A DNA stretch of 64,000 nucleotides, taken from Leptolinea sp964446955 (lineage in GTDB: Bacteria > Chloroflexota > Anaerolineae > Anaerolineales > Anaerolineaceae). Below, piece by piece: positions 25,629 through 33,652 of this stretch. Position numbers and translations under genes: made by a program. Position 1 is the first letter of the stretch. Each line of letters opens with the position of its first letter. The DNA lies in contig CAYUQJ010000003.1 in the NCBI GenBank assembly GCA_964446955.1, forward strand, positions 310,001 through 374,000. Direction: 5' to 3'. The notes under the pieces were generated by a model, which did no database searches, was not told the DNA's origin, and saw nothing but the letters and a program-made list of their open reading frames with translations.

Positions 25629-26837
25629 TTACTGTTGAAGCGCGGGAAGAGTAATGGAAAAAGTGGTACCCGCCCCCATATTTGATTCTACTGAAATTTT
25701 GCCTTTGTGCGCATCGATAATTTGCTGGCAAATATATAAACCCAAACCGCTGCCTCGAGCTTCTTTCGATGATTGGGGGTCCCGATAAAACCGCCAGAAT
25801 ATTTTTTCCAACGAATCTTGCGGAATACCCGGACCTTCATCACGGAATTGGATCAGAAGGTTGTTCTCAATCGGTTTAATATCTATTGAGAGGGGAGAGC
25901 CCGGTGCATATTTCAATGAATTGGTCAATAAATTTTCAAATACCTGTTCAAGTCTGCCGGGATCGGCTTTGATCATTTGCAGGGGCTGATCAATATGTAA
26001 ATTTATGATCAAATCCGGGTGATGAAGTTTCGCCCTGGCCAAAATGTTGTTGATCAAACCTTCCACCCGCACGGATTGCATATGAAATTCCATCATATTG
26101 CTTTGCAATCTGGCTGAATCGAGAAGGTTATCGATAAGATCCTGTAGGTGGTCGGTTTCTGTATCAATGATTCGTAGAAATTCGAGGCGCGATTTTTCAT
26201 CCCATTGGGCGTCCGCGCGCAATAATGTTGTTGTGTACCCTTTAATGAACCCCAGTGGACTGCGCAATTCGTGGGTTACATTGGAAACAAAATTATCCTG
26301 TAATTCAGCGGTTTTACATTGCTCGGTAAGATCGTCGACCAGTTTGCGTAATCTCTGATTCCCGAATAACAAACTCATAACCGCCGTAAACCCTTGAGCC
26401 TGTTCAATATCCAGATTGGAATATCCAGGTCCACCGAAACGGATCAATACAACAGCACCAAGCGGGTCTCCCTTGCCGTTGTGGATTGGCAATGCGAGAC
26501 CATATGGTCTGTCAAGGCGGTTAGAACCGGGAGTTATCTGCGGTAACGTGGATACAGGTTTGTTTTCCAGAATTGCCTGGTTGGCTATCGTATCACCCCA
26601 TGAAGTATCCGCTTCTGCTGACCGGCCGCGACCGACAGCTCTGGCATAGACTGGTTCCAGGTTCTCTTTGCCATTTATTTTGTAGATCACCAAATGATCA
26701 AATATCAACCCTAATCGAACTTGATGGGCAAAATCATCCAAACCAGATTTCCACTCTTCCGTCTGGTTCAATCTGGTAAGAGAGCGAAGCAAATATATAT
26801 TAGGGTTTTCTTCTAGGGCTCCAGGTTGAGAAGGCAT
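25629..26837 (-). CDS. GAF-domain sensor histidine kinase
   Basis: A 402-residue soluble kinase. The N-terminal GAF-like sensor (about residues 25-165) is followed by the HisKA dimerisation helix with the phosphoacceptor His189 in VTHELRSPLGFIKGY and a HATPase_c domain with N-box (LLTNSLKYAP), G1 (RDEGPGIP), F-box and G2 (GSGLGLYICQQI). No membrane helices are seen, so it senses a cytoplasmic signal. It lies directly upstream of the response-regulator gene (about 16 bases), which makes a two-component pair likely. The ligand is unknown. Confidence 0.9.
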   Translation of the reverse strand: MPSQPGALEENPNIYLLRSLTRLNQTEEWKSGLDDFAHQVRLGLIFDHLVIYKINGKENLEPVYARAVGRGRSAEADTSWGDTIANQAILENKPVSTLPQITPGSNRLDRPYGLALPIHNGKGDPLGAVVLIRFGGPGYSNLDIEQAQGFTAVMSLLFGNQRLRKLVDDLTEQCKTAELQDNFVSNVTHELRSPLGFIKGYTTTLLRADAQWDEKSRLEFLRIIDTETDHLQDLIDNLLDSARLQSNMMEFHMQSVRVEGLINNILARAKLHHPDLIINLHIDQPLQMIKADPGRLEQVFENLLTNSLKYAPGSPLSIDIKPIENNLLIQFRDEGPGIPQDSLEKIFWRFYRDPQSSKEARGSGLGLYICQQIIDAHKGKISVESNMGAGTTFSITLPALQQ

Positions 26838-26870
26838 TCTAAATACGTCTCCTGCACCGTGGAAGTTTCA

Positions 26871-27908
26871 TCAGGCTGCTGTCAGTGAGAATTCAAACTC
26901 GCTTCCCTGGTTTATTACAGACCGAACCCGGATGGATGACCCATGCGCTTCGATTATTTTTCGTACCAGGGTAAGGCCGAGCCCTGTACCCCCATACCGC
27001 CGGGTGGAAGATCCGTCCAACTGATGAAAGGGTTCAAACACTTCATCAATTCGCTCAACAGGTATACCTATTCCGCTATCCTTTACGATAACCTTGATTT
27101 TTTCTGTGTCGAGCGAAAAACGAAGTTCAACCTTTCCATTCTTGGGGGTAAATTTGATCGCATTGTCCAACAATTGCCCGATAACCCAGGAAATCTTCTC
27201 CTCATCAATGACTGCCTTGGGAAGAGAGGGGTCTGAGATCAGGTCGAGCTGAATGTGTTTCTCTTCGGCTTTGACCTGTGACCGATTGACCAGGGTTTGA
27301 CCCAGGCGGTGCATATCAATAGGCTGCAAGTTTAAGGCCACTTCTGCTTTATCTGCTTCGGAAAACAGCAGTAAATCTTCAATCAATTTCTCGAGTCTGG
27401 CCGAGGATTTTTGCATTACTTGAAGACCATGAGTTTGATCTTCAGTAAGCGGCCCGAGAACACCGGTCACCAGAAGTTCTAGATACCCTTTGATATGTGT
27501 CATCGGAGTGCGTAGTTCATGAGAGATGTTGGCCACAATATTTGCCTTCATCCGATTGAAATCAGCCAATTTATCCAGCGCAGTTTCCAACTCAGCAGTT
27601 CGCGCTTTGACTCGTTCTTCAAGGCTGGCATTGGCATTTTGTAGAGCGGTTCTCAGTTGAATGATCTGTTCTGTAATGGCATGATCGAGATCAACCCGCG
27701 AGACCATTTTCTCGTTAATTAGAATTTGCCCAAGGCGTTCTGTCTTTCCTTCGCTCTGATATACCTTTTGAATTGCGATCGCCCTGTTAAGTTGCGCTTC
27801 TGTGATCAACCCGCGTGCCATGAGATATTCTCCCAGCCGGGGAACCAGTGATTCCGGGGTTAATCCGGTCGATGGTTTATCAATTGCCGGTACAGTATTA
27901 TCTGTCAT
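26871..27908 (-). CDS. Histidine kinase with an MshEN-like N-terminal sensor
   Basis: A 345-residue soluble kinase. Residues 24-47 and 58-81 are two copies of a 24-residue motif of the form RLGxxLhxxxhhxxxxLxxxhxxQ, the pattern of MshEN domains that bind cyclic di-GMP. The spacer is ten residues instead of the usual five. A coiled segment (about 85-118), HisKA with His130 in NISHELRTPMTHIKGY and HATPase_c motifs (DNAIKFTPKNG, DSGIGIP, GTGLGLTLVRKI) follow. It is 33 bases from parB and next to the GAF kinase, with only one response regulator nearby. Cyclic di-GMP sensing is inferred from the motif, not shown. Confidence 0.85.
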   Translation of the reverse strand: MTDNTVPAIDKPSTGLTPESLVPRLGEYLMARGLITEAQLNRAIAIQKVYQSEGKTERLGQILINEKMVSRVDLDHAITEQIIQLRTALQNANASLEERVKARTAELETALDKLADFNRMKANIVANISHELRTPMTHIKGYLELLVTGVLGPLTEDQTHGLQVMQKSSARLEKLIEDLLLFSEADKAEVALNLQPIDMHRLGQTLVNRSQVKAEEKHIQLDLISDPSLPKAVIDEEKISWVIGQLLDNAIKFTPKNGKVELRFSLDTEKIKVIVKDSGIGIPVERIDEVFEPFHQLDGSSTRRYGGTGLGLTLVRKIIEAHGSSIRVRSVINQGSEFEFSLTAA

Positions 27909-27941
27909 ATTGGTCCAGAAAGATCAGCGAAACCCGAATAA

Positions 27942-28787
27942 TCAGCTTTTTAATATTGTATCCAAAACGGAATTAAGTTCTTCATTGGAGTAATAATAAA
28001 TTACAAGACTGCCACCTTTTTTCCCGTGGTTGACCGTGACGCGCGTGCCGAGGTGCTCCCGGAGGCGGTTCTCGATTTCTTTCAATTCAATCGGTACATC
28101 TGGTTTGGGTCTGATCGGGGCTTTTTCTCCGCCATATTTCTTAACCAGTTCTTCTGTCTGCCTCACACTGAGGTCATTGCGGATAATGGTTTGTAAAACA
28201 GCCATTTGAGACTGAGAAGTACCAAGCGCCAGTAAGGCACGTGCGTGCCCTTCTGTAATATCACCGGAAAGAATGGCATTTTGTACAACTTCAGGTAATT
28301 TCAGCAAACGCATTGTGTTGGTCACAGCTACCCGGCTTTTCCCGACCCGAAGAGCAATCTCATCATGGGTGAGGTTAAATTCTTCTGCCAGCTGACGATA
28401 TGCCTCTGCTGTTTCCAATGGCATCAGGTCTGCCCGCTGTACGTTCTCGATCAATGCCAGTTCAAGTCGGTCTCGGTCATTTGCTTCCCGAAAAATAACC
28501 GGAACAGAATCCAGCCCCGCGATGCGGGCGGCTCTCCAACGGCGTTCTCCGGCAATAAGGACATACAGATTCTCGCCTTCGTTTGTGACAATCAGGGGTT
28601 GCAATATTCCATGCTGCCGGATCGATTCTGCCAGCTCATTTAATCCCTCTTCCGCCATAATGGAGCGCGGTTGTCGGGGATTTGGGATGATACTATCGAT
28701 GGGAACCATTTCCGTCCCGCTTTTTGGTTCTGTAGGGGCGGGTATGATTGCGTCCAGTCCACGACCTAATCCGGCTTTGTGTGCCAT
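27942..28787 (-). CDS. parB: Chromosome-partitioning protein ParB
   Basis: A 281-residue ParB/Spo0J CTPase clamp that loads at parS sites and helps segregate the origin. It shows the N-terminal ParA-interacting GLGRGLDAII, the CTP-binding box with GERRWRAARIAGL (about residues 77-89), the ENVQRADLMPLETA region, a helix-turn-helix (about 130-190, LRVGKSRVAVTNTMRLLKLP) and a C-terminal dimerisation domain. It starts directly after parA with no gap. I saw no canonical parS sequence in the window. Confidence 0.95.
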   Translation of the reverse strand: MAHKAGLGRGLDAIIPAPTEPKSGTEMVPIDSIIPNPRQPRSIMAEEGLNELAESIRQHGILQPLIVTNEGENLYVLIAGERRWRAARIAGLDSVPVIFREANDRDRLELALIENVQRADLMPLETAEAYRQLAEEFNLTHDEIALRVGKSRVAVTNTMRLLKLPEVVQNAILSGDITEGHARALLALGTSQSQMAVLQTIIRNDLSVRQTEELVKKYGGEKAPIRPKPDVPIELKEIENRLREHLGTRVTVNHGKKGGSLVIYYYSNEELNSVLDTILKS

Positions 28788-29588
28788 CTAACTCTCCTGA
28801 CCATTATTCCGGGGAATGTTCACACCGTCCTGCCCAAGGATTTCACGAGCCAATGAGGAATATGCCTTTGCCGCACCCGAATCGGGTGCGTACATGGAAA
28901 TTGGAATTCCATATGATGGGGCTTCAGCCAACCGGACAGAACGTGGTATTACCGATTGAAATACCTGTGTGGGGAAATGTTTACGTACTTCATTAACGAC
29001 ATCAATCGCCAGACGGGTTCGACCATCATACATGGTCAATATGACTCCACGAACTTTCAATCCCGGGAAAAGAGATGTTTTCACCCGATTGATCGTTTGT
29101 GTCAATTGCCCGAGACCTTCCAACGCGAGGTATTCACATTGGACGGGAATGATCACGCCGTCTTTAGCGGCCATAAGCCCATTCACGGTCAGGAGGCTTA
29201 GTGATGGAGGGCAATCTACCAGTATGTAGTCGTAGCGATCTGCCAGACTGTTCACCACATCCCTGAGTCTGCCTTCCCGGTTTTGTCCATCAATCAATTC
29301 AATATCCGCGCCGGCAAGAGCCGGAGAAGAAGGCAACAATGAGATTTTAATACGGGGATTATGAAGTATATGCGGCGTGGCCTGGGCTGTTCCGATCAAC
29401 ACTTCATAAGTGCCGGTTTTTACCGTGTTCTTGTCGATCCCAAGAGAAGATGTGGCATTTGCCTGGGGATCAAGGTCTACCAGTAATACGCGTTGCCCGT
29501 AGTACCCCAGGAAAGCTCCAAGGTTTATGGCAGATGTAGTTTTTCCCACTCCACCTTTTTGATTAACAAACGTGAAAATCTTGGTCAT
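28788..29588 (-). CDS. parA: Chromosome-partitioning ATPase ParA (Soj)
   Basis: A 266-residue P-loop ATPase whose DNA-bound dimers move ParB complexes. The deviant Walker A NQKGGVGKTTSAINLG is at residues 9-24; Walker A' (VDLDPQANATSSLG) and Walker B (YILVDCPPSLSLLT) follow. The small, helix-turn-helix-free architecture marks a chromosomal Soj-type protein rather than a plasmid type I ParA. ATG 29588 is chosen because it begins the conserved fold. A TTG at 29615 would add nine residues and overlap the PfkB gene. The pair is coupled to the PfkB gene, four bases upstream. Confidence 0.95.
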   Translation of the reverse strand: MTKIFTFVNQKGGVGKTTSAINLGAFLGYYGQRVLLVDLDPQANATSSLGIDKNTVKTGTYEVLIGTAQATPHILHNPRIKISLLPSSPALAGADIELIDGQNREGRLRDVVNSLADRYDYILVDCPPSLSLLTVNGLMAAKDGVIIPVQCEYLALEGLGQLTQTINRVKTSLFPGLKVRGVILTMYDGRTRLAIDVVNEVRKHFPTQVFQSVIPRSVRLAEAPSYGIPISMYAPDSGAAKAYSSLAREILGQDGVNIPRNNGQES

Positions 29589-29592
29589 ATTT

Positions 29593-30450
29593 TTATTCCG
29601 CTTTGAGGATTTCAATACTGGCCGCGTCCACCTCTTCAGGTGAAGGAATGCTGTCTGTCCCTCGGCGGGTTACTGAACCGGCCGCAAGCAGTGTTGCAAA
29701 GCGGGCTGCTTCCCAGGGGTCACGGGTTGTATTGTATTTAATGAAAAAACTGGCTGCGAAAATGTCACCCGCGCCGGTTGAGTCAATTTCATTCATGGCA
29801 GGCGGAGAAAAGCGCCTGATATCACCGTTCCAGTATACGCGAGCTCCCTCCGCTCCTTCTGTGACAACCAGAATGCGAATGGACCGAAGCATTTCTTCTA
29901 TTCGGTTTTCATCTCCGTTGATATCTTCGATACTCAACACTGCCGCTGTGGAATGTTCCAGTACGAATGCTCCTTCAGGCCATTCTGAAACACTGACACG
30001 ACCTGTTGAATCCCATTGACGCATGAAACCCTGGGGGGTGAGGCAAACGATACTATTTGAAAACGCACGTGGCAAGGTCGGGTCCACCTCACGTGCCACT
30101 GGCGCGATATGAACGATGGGCGTTTGCCGCCATACCTCTGGTATGGCAGACAGGTGGAGGGTATCAGCCACACCATGGATCATCTGTATACGGCCTTCAG
30201 ATGTGTAGATATTCTCAAAAGTTGTTGTCTTCTCCGATGGTATTGAGAAGAAGGTAATCCCATCGTAATCGGGCAGGGAATAGTCTTCAGTGCAGGAAGT
30301 TACCACGCCAACTTTTAACCCGATGGCACGGGCTGTAAGGGCAGAATACAATACTGTTCCCCCTGGGACATTGCCCAGAGGGGTGATATCACGCGTTATA
30401 TGACCGATCACCAGGTAGTCGACCGGTTTTATATCCAAGTGCGTTGACAT
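29593..30450 (-). CDS. PfkB-family carbohydrate or nucleoside kinase
   Basis: A 285-residue ribokinase-like kinase. The N-terminal glycine-rich part (GNVPGGTVLYSALTARAIG) and the C-terminal catalytic motif DSTGAGDIFAASFF with the base Asp identify the PfkB family. The substrate cannot be set: ribose, inositol, fructose-phosphate and nucleosides are all used in the family. ATG 30450 is preferred over an in-frame TTG at 30480 since the upstream residues would lie in the neighbouring gene. A TATAAT lies only about ten bases before it and there is no ribosome site, so a leaderless transcript is possible besides read-through from the zinc-ribbon gene. Confidence 0.85.
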   Translation of the reverse strand: MSTHLDIKPVDYLVIGHITRDITPLGNVPGGTVLYSALTARAIGLKVGVVTSCTEDYSLPDYDGITFFSIPSEKTTTFENIYTSEGRIQMIHGVADTLHLSAIPEVWRQTPIVHIAPVAREVDPTLPRAFSNSIVCLTPQGFMRQWDSTGRVSVSEWPEGAFVLEHSTAAVLSIEDINGDENRIEEMLRSIRILVVTEGAEGARVYWNGDIRRFSPPAMNEIDSTGAGDIFAASFFIKYNTTRDPWEAARFATLLAAGSVTRRGTDSIPSPEEVDAASIEILKAE

Positions 30451-30457
30451 AGAGTGA

Positions 30458-30940
30458 TTATACCTGAACGGGGTGGTCAAATTCCGAACCGGCCGTGGTA
30501 TTCTCGTTCAATGTATTACCGCAATACGGGCAGGTATTCCATGGTAGTTCAAGCAAACGGTGGCAGGATGGGCAACTCTTCTTCAATCGCGTCTGGCAGG
30601 TGGGGCAAAGGATCCAATCTTCCCGTGTGTGTCTTCCGCAACCCGGGCACGTGTTGATTTCTTCAATGGCTTTAAGAAGGGATTCCTCTTCCAAGGTATG
30701 TTGGTATTCCTCTTCAAGAGTCTTTCCCGGACGCAGGATCAAATAGATGACAATACCGGGAATAAATAATACGGTTACCACCACGATGGCAAGTATTCGG
30801 GCAAAATTATCACGAGTTCTGGACCGAATATCACGGTAGGTCCAGAAGATCAAACTCAACCAGAGCGCGGCTAAAAATGCCGCGGAAAATCCGATGATGT
30901 ATTGCAAGTATTCGCTAAAAGAAGATGGATCAATGGGCAT
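30458..30940 (-). CDS. Two-helix membrane protein with double zinc ribbon
   Basis: A 160-residue protein with two N-terminal membrane helices (about residues 12-32 and 45-68) and a cytoplasmic C-terminus with four CxxC knuckles: CPGC, CPTC, CPSC and CPYC (about residues 98-142). These should form two zinc ribbons of the DZANK type. Such proteins are common in this phylum with no known function; protein or nucleic-acid binding at the membrane is likely. It lies 20 bases after the PilZ gene and 7 bases before the PfkB start, in the same orientation. Confidence 0.75.
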   Translation of the reverse strand: MPIDPSSFSEYLQYIIGFSAAFLAALWLSLIFWTYRDIRSRTRDNFARILAIVVVTVLFIPGIVIYLILRPGKTLEEEYQHTLEEESLLKAIEEINTCPGCGRHTREDWILCPTCQTRLKKSCPSCHRLLELPWNTCPYCGNTLNENTTAGSEFDHPVQV

Positions 30941-30960
30941 TTATACTGAAGTTCCTTGCG

Positions 30961-31299
30961 TTAATCCTGGTAGTTGTTGATTAGATCGCGGATGATGGTA
31001 ACGTTTGATGGAGTTACCGGGATTAATTTACATCCAACAGAGAATAAGTCTGGATCCAATTGGTGATCGCACCATACAGTGATCGCGTTAAGTTGAAGTT
31101 CGTGTTGGCCATCGACATCCTCTGGAAATTCCATGCGAATTTCCAAAAGAGTTCCTTCTTCATACGGTTTCTCGCTGATCAGTTGCAGACCTTCCGATGT
31201 AAGATCAACCAGATTGCCGATCAATTCGCCGGTTTTGCGGTCAAATAAGCGAAGGTAATGGATAAGGTGGATTCGATCGAATTTTCGTTTTTCCGACAT
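30961..31299 (-). CDS. PilZ-domain protein, candidate cyclic di-GMP receptor
   Basis: A 112-residue single-domain protein. The PilZ binding elements are recognisable: the N-terminal basic motif RKFDR (residues 5-9, an RxxxR pattern) and the D/NxSxxG-like motif DLTSEGLQL (about 33-41). Cyclic di-GMP binding is likely on this basis. Stand-alone PilZ proteins regulate motility, pili or polysaccharide synthesis by protein contact. It is the first gene of the minus-strand run reaching to the GNAT gene. A GGDEF cyclase gene lies in the same window at 44.3 kb. Confidence 0.85.
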   Translation of the reverse strand: MSEKRKFDRIHLIHYLRLFDRKTGELIGNLVDLTSEGLQLISEKPYEEGTLLEIRMEFPEDVDGQHELQLNAITVWCDHQLDPDLFSVGCKLIPVTPSNVTIIRDLINNYQD

Positions 31300-31383
31300 A
31301 TGAGTCTCCCTTCCTGTTCCGACCGGTATTTTGCATTATATGCTCATCATAACCGTTTTGCAACCATACGGATAGTCAACGGG

Positions 31384-31389
31384 TATAAT
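31384..31389 (+). promoter_or_regulatory. Possible -10 box of radC
   Basis: A perfect TATAAT 20 bases before the radC ATG. TTGCAA (31358-31363) at 20-base spacing is a poor -35, so this is tentative. Confidence 0.35.
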
Positions 31390-31408
31390 CGGGAATGGTG
31401 CCATATCG

Positions 31409-32110
31409 ATGAAAAGAGAAATCCCAACGTTATACCGAATTCAAGATTATGATGCTGATGACCGGCCGCGTGAACGATTGTCCAAATCAGGCGCATCCGC
31501 ATTGAACAACGCCGAGCTGCTGGCAATCCTTTTGCGCACGGGTTTACCGGGGGAGAACGCGGTCCAAATTGGACATCGGTTGTTGAGACAGCTTGGTGGT
31601 TTGACCGGACTTCACCGGGTGAGTTTTGATGAACTTTGTACTCAAAAGGGGGTTGGTATTGCCAAGGCCAGCCAGATAAAAGCTGCCATAGAACTTGGTC
31701 GCCGTCTTCCCCGGGAAGAAGCGGAAGAAAAGCCGGTTATCAAAAGTCCGGCTGATGCCGCAAACCTTGTTCAATACGATATGCTGGCGTTGCCCCAGGA
31801 GAATCTTTGGGTTCTTTTGTTGGATACCCGTAACCGGGTTTTAAAGATCGAAAAACTCTATCAGGGATCATTGAACTCATCGACGGTTCGTGTAGGTGAG
31901 TTGTTTAAATCAGCACTGATCAATAACGCCGCCTCTGTAATTCTGGTTCATAACCACCCGAGTGGAGACCCGACGCCCAGTCCGGAAGATGCAGCATTAA
32001 CAAGGGCAGCGCGAGAAGCCGGACGATTGCTCGATGTGGAAGTGCTTGACCATATTGTCATTGGACACAACAAATACATTTCCCTCAAAGACAAGGGATT
32101 GGGCTTTTAA
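31409..32110 (+). CDS. radC: RadC/YeeS-type JAB-domain protein
   Basis: A 233-residue protein of normal length. It has an N-terminal helix-hairpin-helix-like DNA-binding region (LNNAELLAILLRTG, GVGIAKASQIKAAIELG) and a C-terminal JAB/MPN domain with the zinc motif HNHPSGDPTPSPED (about residues 182-195, HxHPx5-8SxxD) plus the upstream catalytic Glu region in VGELFKSAL. The RadC role is unresolved: the old DNA-repair label is doubtful. It is unrelated in operon structure to the JAMM peptidase of the conjugation cluster 10 kb away. Confidence 0.92.
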   Translation: MKREIPTLYRIQDYDADDRPRERLSKSGASALNNAELLAILLRTGLPGENAVQIGHRLLRQLGGLTGLHRVSFDELCTQKGVGIAKASQIKAAIELGRRLPREEAEEKPVIKSPADAANLVQYDMLALPQENLWVLLLDTRNRVLKIEKLYQGSLNSSTVRVGELFKSALINNAASVILVHNHPSGDPTPSPEDAALTRAAREAGRLLDVEVLDHIVIGHNKYISLKDKGLGF

Positions 32111-32215
32111 AAAGTTTGCGCGACTTTGTTCCAAGAATGAAGTGCAAAGGCTATAAGAACGACTGTTTATCTTAAGAAAAAGGGGTAAAACCTCCATTTA
32201 TTGTGGGATCAGAAT

Positions 32216-33442
32216 ATGAATGTTTCGGGTAACAAATATTTTTTAAGAAAAAATAACTTAATAAAACCAATTTTTATTTTTCTGGTTCTTTTAGGGGGTG
32301 TGCTTTTTCGTTTCTTACTATTTCCATGTATCAACCATGATCTTACTGACGCGTTAATTCCCTGGTATGAATATCTGATGAACAATGGCGGATTGAGGGC
32401 TATTAGTGGGCTTGTCGATAAAACACATTTTTTCCCCCCTTATATTTATTCACCACCCTATTTATATTTGCTCACATTAAGCCAACCGTTGCTTCAATGG
32501 TTCTCCATCGTTGAAGTGATCAAAATAATCTCTGTTGTGTTTGATTTCGTCGCAGCCTACGCTGTATATCTTCTGGTTCAGTTAAAATACCCGACCGGGT
32601 GGAAAAAGTTGACAGCTTTCGTTGTTGTCTGTTTTACTCCCACGGTATTCATCAACAGCGCATATTGGGGTCAATTTGATGGTATTTATACGGCTTTTCT
32701 GATTATCTGCCTTTATTTCATTTGTACTCGTAGATACCTGCTTTCACTCCTTTTCTTCGCTACAGCCCTGGCGTTCAAGATTCAAGCGTTACTATTTGCC
32801 CCCATTTTTGTTGTTCTGTTCTTTCAGAAAAAGATCAGTTGGTGGATGTTTTTCTTTATTCCTGTAGTATTTATGGCGTGGATGATTCCCGCGTACATGG
32901 TTGATTATCCACTGCTGGCTCCTTTTACAACCTATCTGGGAGGGGCAACCCAGTTCCAGGCAATAACAATGAACACGCCAAATCTTTATGCATTTCTTCC
33001 AAATCAGTTTTACGGATTGATTGTTCCGCTGGGTACATTGATGGCTGCAGCTGTTTGCATCGCGATTTTGTGGTCAGTTATCCAAAATAAAAATGATTTT
33101 TCTATCGAAAGGATCATTCTTTTTTCTCTAGTGATCTCAGTTGTTCTGCCTTACGTTCTTCCAAAAATGCATGAACGTTACTTCTATCCCGCTGCTCTTT
33201 TGGCCATTGTTTATTATTTTTTTCAACCCCGTATTCACCTTATACCTCTGGCTTTGCAAGCTACATCCTTGCTTTCATACACTTTATTTTTGATCGGTGA
33301 CGAACTCGTTCCAATATCGATAACCGCTATGATTAATGGATTGATTGTTTGGGAACTCATCCATTTTTTCTATTATGAAGATACGACAGATAATCTTGCG
33401 ATGGGTTCATGGTTGGAAACAAGACCAATTCCAGATCCATAA
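32216..33442 (+). CDS. GT-C-like multi-pass membrane protein, copy 1
   Basis: A 408-residue protein with about ten hydrophobic segments, resembling GT-C mannosyl/arabinosyltransferases (GT87/DUF2029-like). An acidic loop NHDLTDALIPWYEY follows the first helix, where GT-C enzymes hold their catalytic Asp/Glu. The segments INSAYWGQFDG and LPYVLPKMHERYFYPA are shared with the paralogue at 35.3 kb. Base composition is visibly AT-richer than that of flanking genes. ATG 32216 is chosen since upstream codons belong to a TTG with no ribosome site. It probably adds sugar from a polyprenyl donor outside the membrane; the acceptor is unknown. Confidence 0.75.
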   Translation: MNVSGNKYFLRKNNLIKPIFIFLVLLGGVLFRFLLFPCINHDLTDALIPWYEYLMNNGGLRAISGLVDKTHFFPPYIYSPPYLYLLTLSQPLLQWFSIVEVIKIISVVFDFVAAYAVYLLVQLKYPTGWKKLTAFVVVCFTPTVFINSAYWGQFDGIYTAFLIICLYFICTRRYLLSLLFFATALAFKIQALLFAPIFVVLFFQKKISWWMFFFIPVVFMAWMIPAYMVDYPLLAPFTTYLGGATQFQAITMNTPNLYAFLPNQFYGLIVPLGTLMAAAVCIAILWSVIQNKNDFSIERIILFSLVISVVLPYVLPKMHERYFYPAALLAIVYYFFQPRIHLIPLALQATSLLSYTLFLIGDELVPISITAMINGLIVWELIHFFYYEDTTDNLAMGSWLETRPIPDP

Positions 33443-33506
33443 TTTTCTTCCAGGACTTTTTTTGATAAATTCAGGATGTGATCAATAAAAATTATTAAAA
33501 ACCCTG

Positions 33507-33512
33507 TATAAT
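33507..33512 (+). promoter_or_regulatory. Possible -10 box of the ABC-F leader
   Basis: A perfect TATAAT with no convincing -35, placed about 25 bases before the ribosome site of the short leader reading frame. Confidence 0.4.
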
Positions 33513-33544
33513 TTAATCTCGGAAAAGGTTCAAGGATAGTATAG

Positions 33545-33565
33545 ATGGGTGATAGCAGCCACTAA
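33545..33565 (+). CDS. Possible leader peptide (MGDSSH) before the ABC-F gene
   Basis: A six-codon frame, ATG to TAA, with AAGGA (33532-33536) eight bases upstream. It lies between a -10 box and a terminator-like hairpin, the layout of translation-dependent attenuators that control many antibiotic-resistance genes. Short frames arise by chance, so this is only a candidate. Confidence 0.35.
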   Translation: MGDSSH

Positions 33566-33607
33566 CATTTGATGGATTTCAGGGAGCGTTTTGCTCGGTT
33601 TGTATTT

Positions 33608-33634
33608 AACCGGGGGCGTTGCCCCCGGTTTTCT
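33608..33634 (+). terminator. Attenuator-type terminator just before the ABC-F start
   Basis: A perfect 10-bp GC-rich stem (AACCGGGGGC / GCCCCCGGTT) with a 3-base loop, ending in GGTTTTCTATT. It ends 19 bases before the ABC-F ATG, so transcripts must read through it to reach the gene. Confidence 0.75.
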
Positions 33635-33652
33635 ATTCAAAAAGGCTGCGTC

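Noticed and set aside
27942..29588. Replication origin or parS sites near parAB
   Set aside because: No canonical 16-base parS palindrome, DnaA gene or cluster of DnaA boxes was seen; short CACGTG matches inside genes lack the flanking arms.
31409..32110. RadC as a second deconjugase of the ubiquitin-like system
   Set aside because: RadC also has a JAB fold, but it has a DNA-binding-type N-terminus, its own context and lies 5.5 kb before the operon, behind a tRNA and two terminators.
33569..33652. N-terminal extension of the ABC-F protein starting at 33569
   Set aside because: The frame runs through a perfect terminator hairpin and encodes no family-like residues; ATG 33653 begins the conserved fold.
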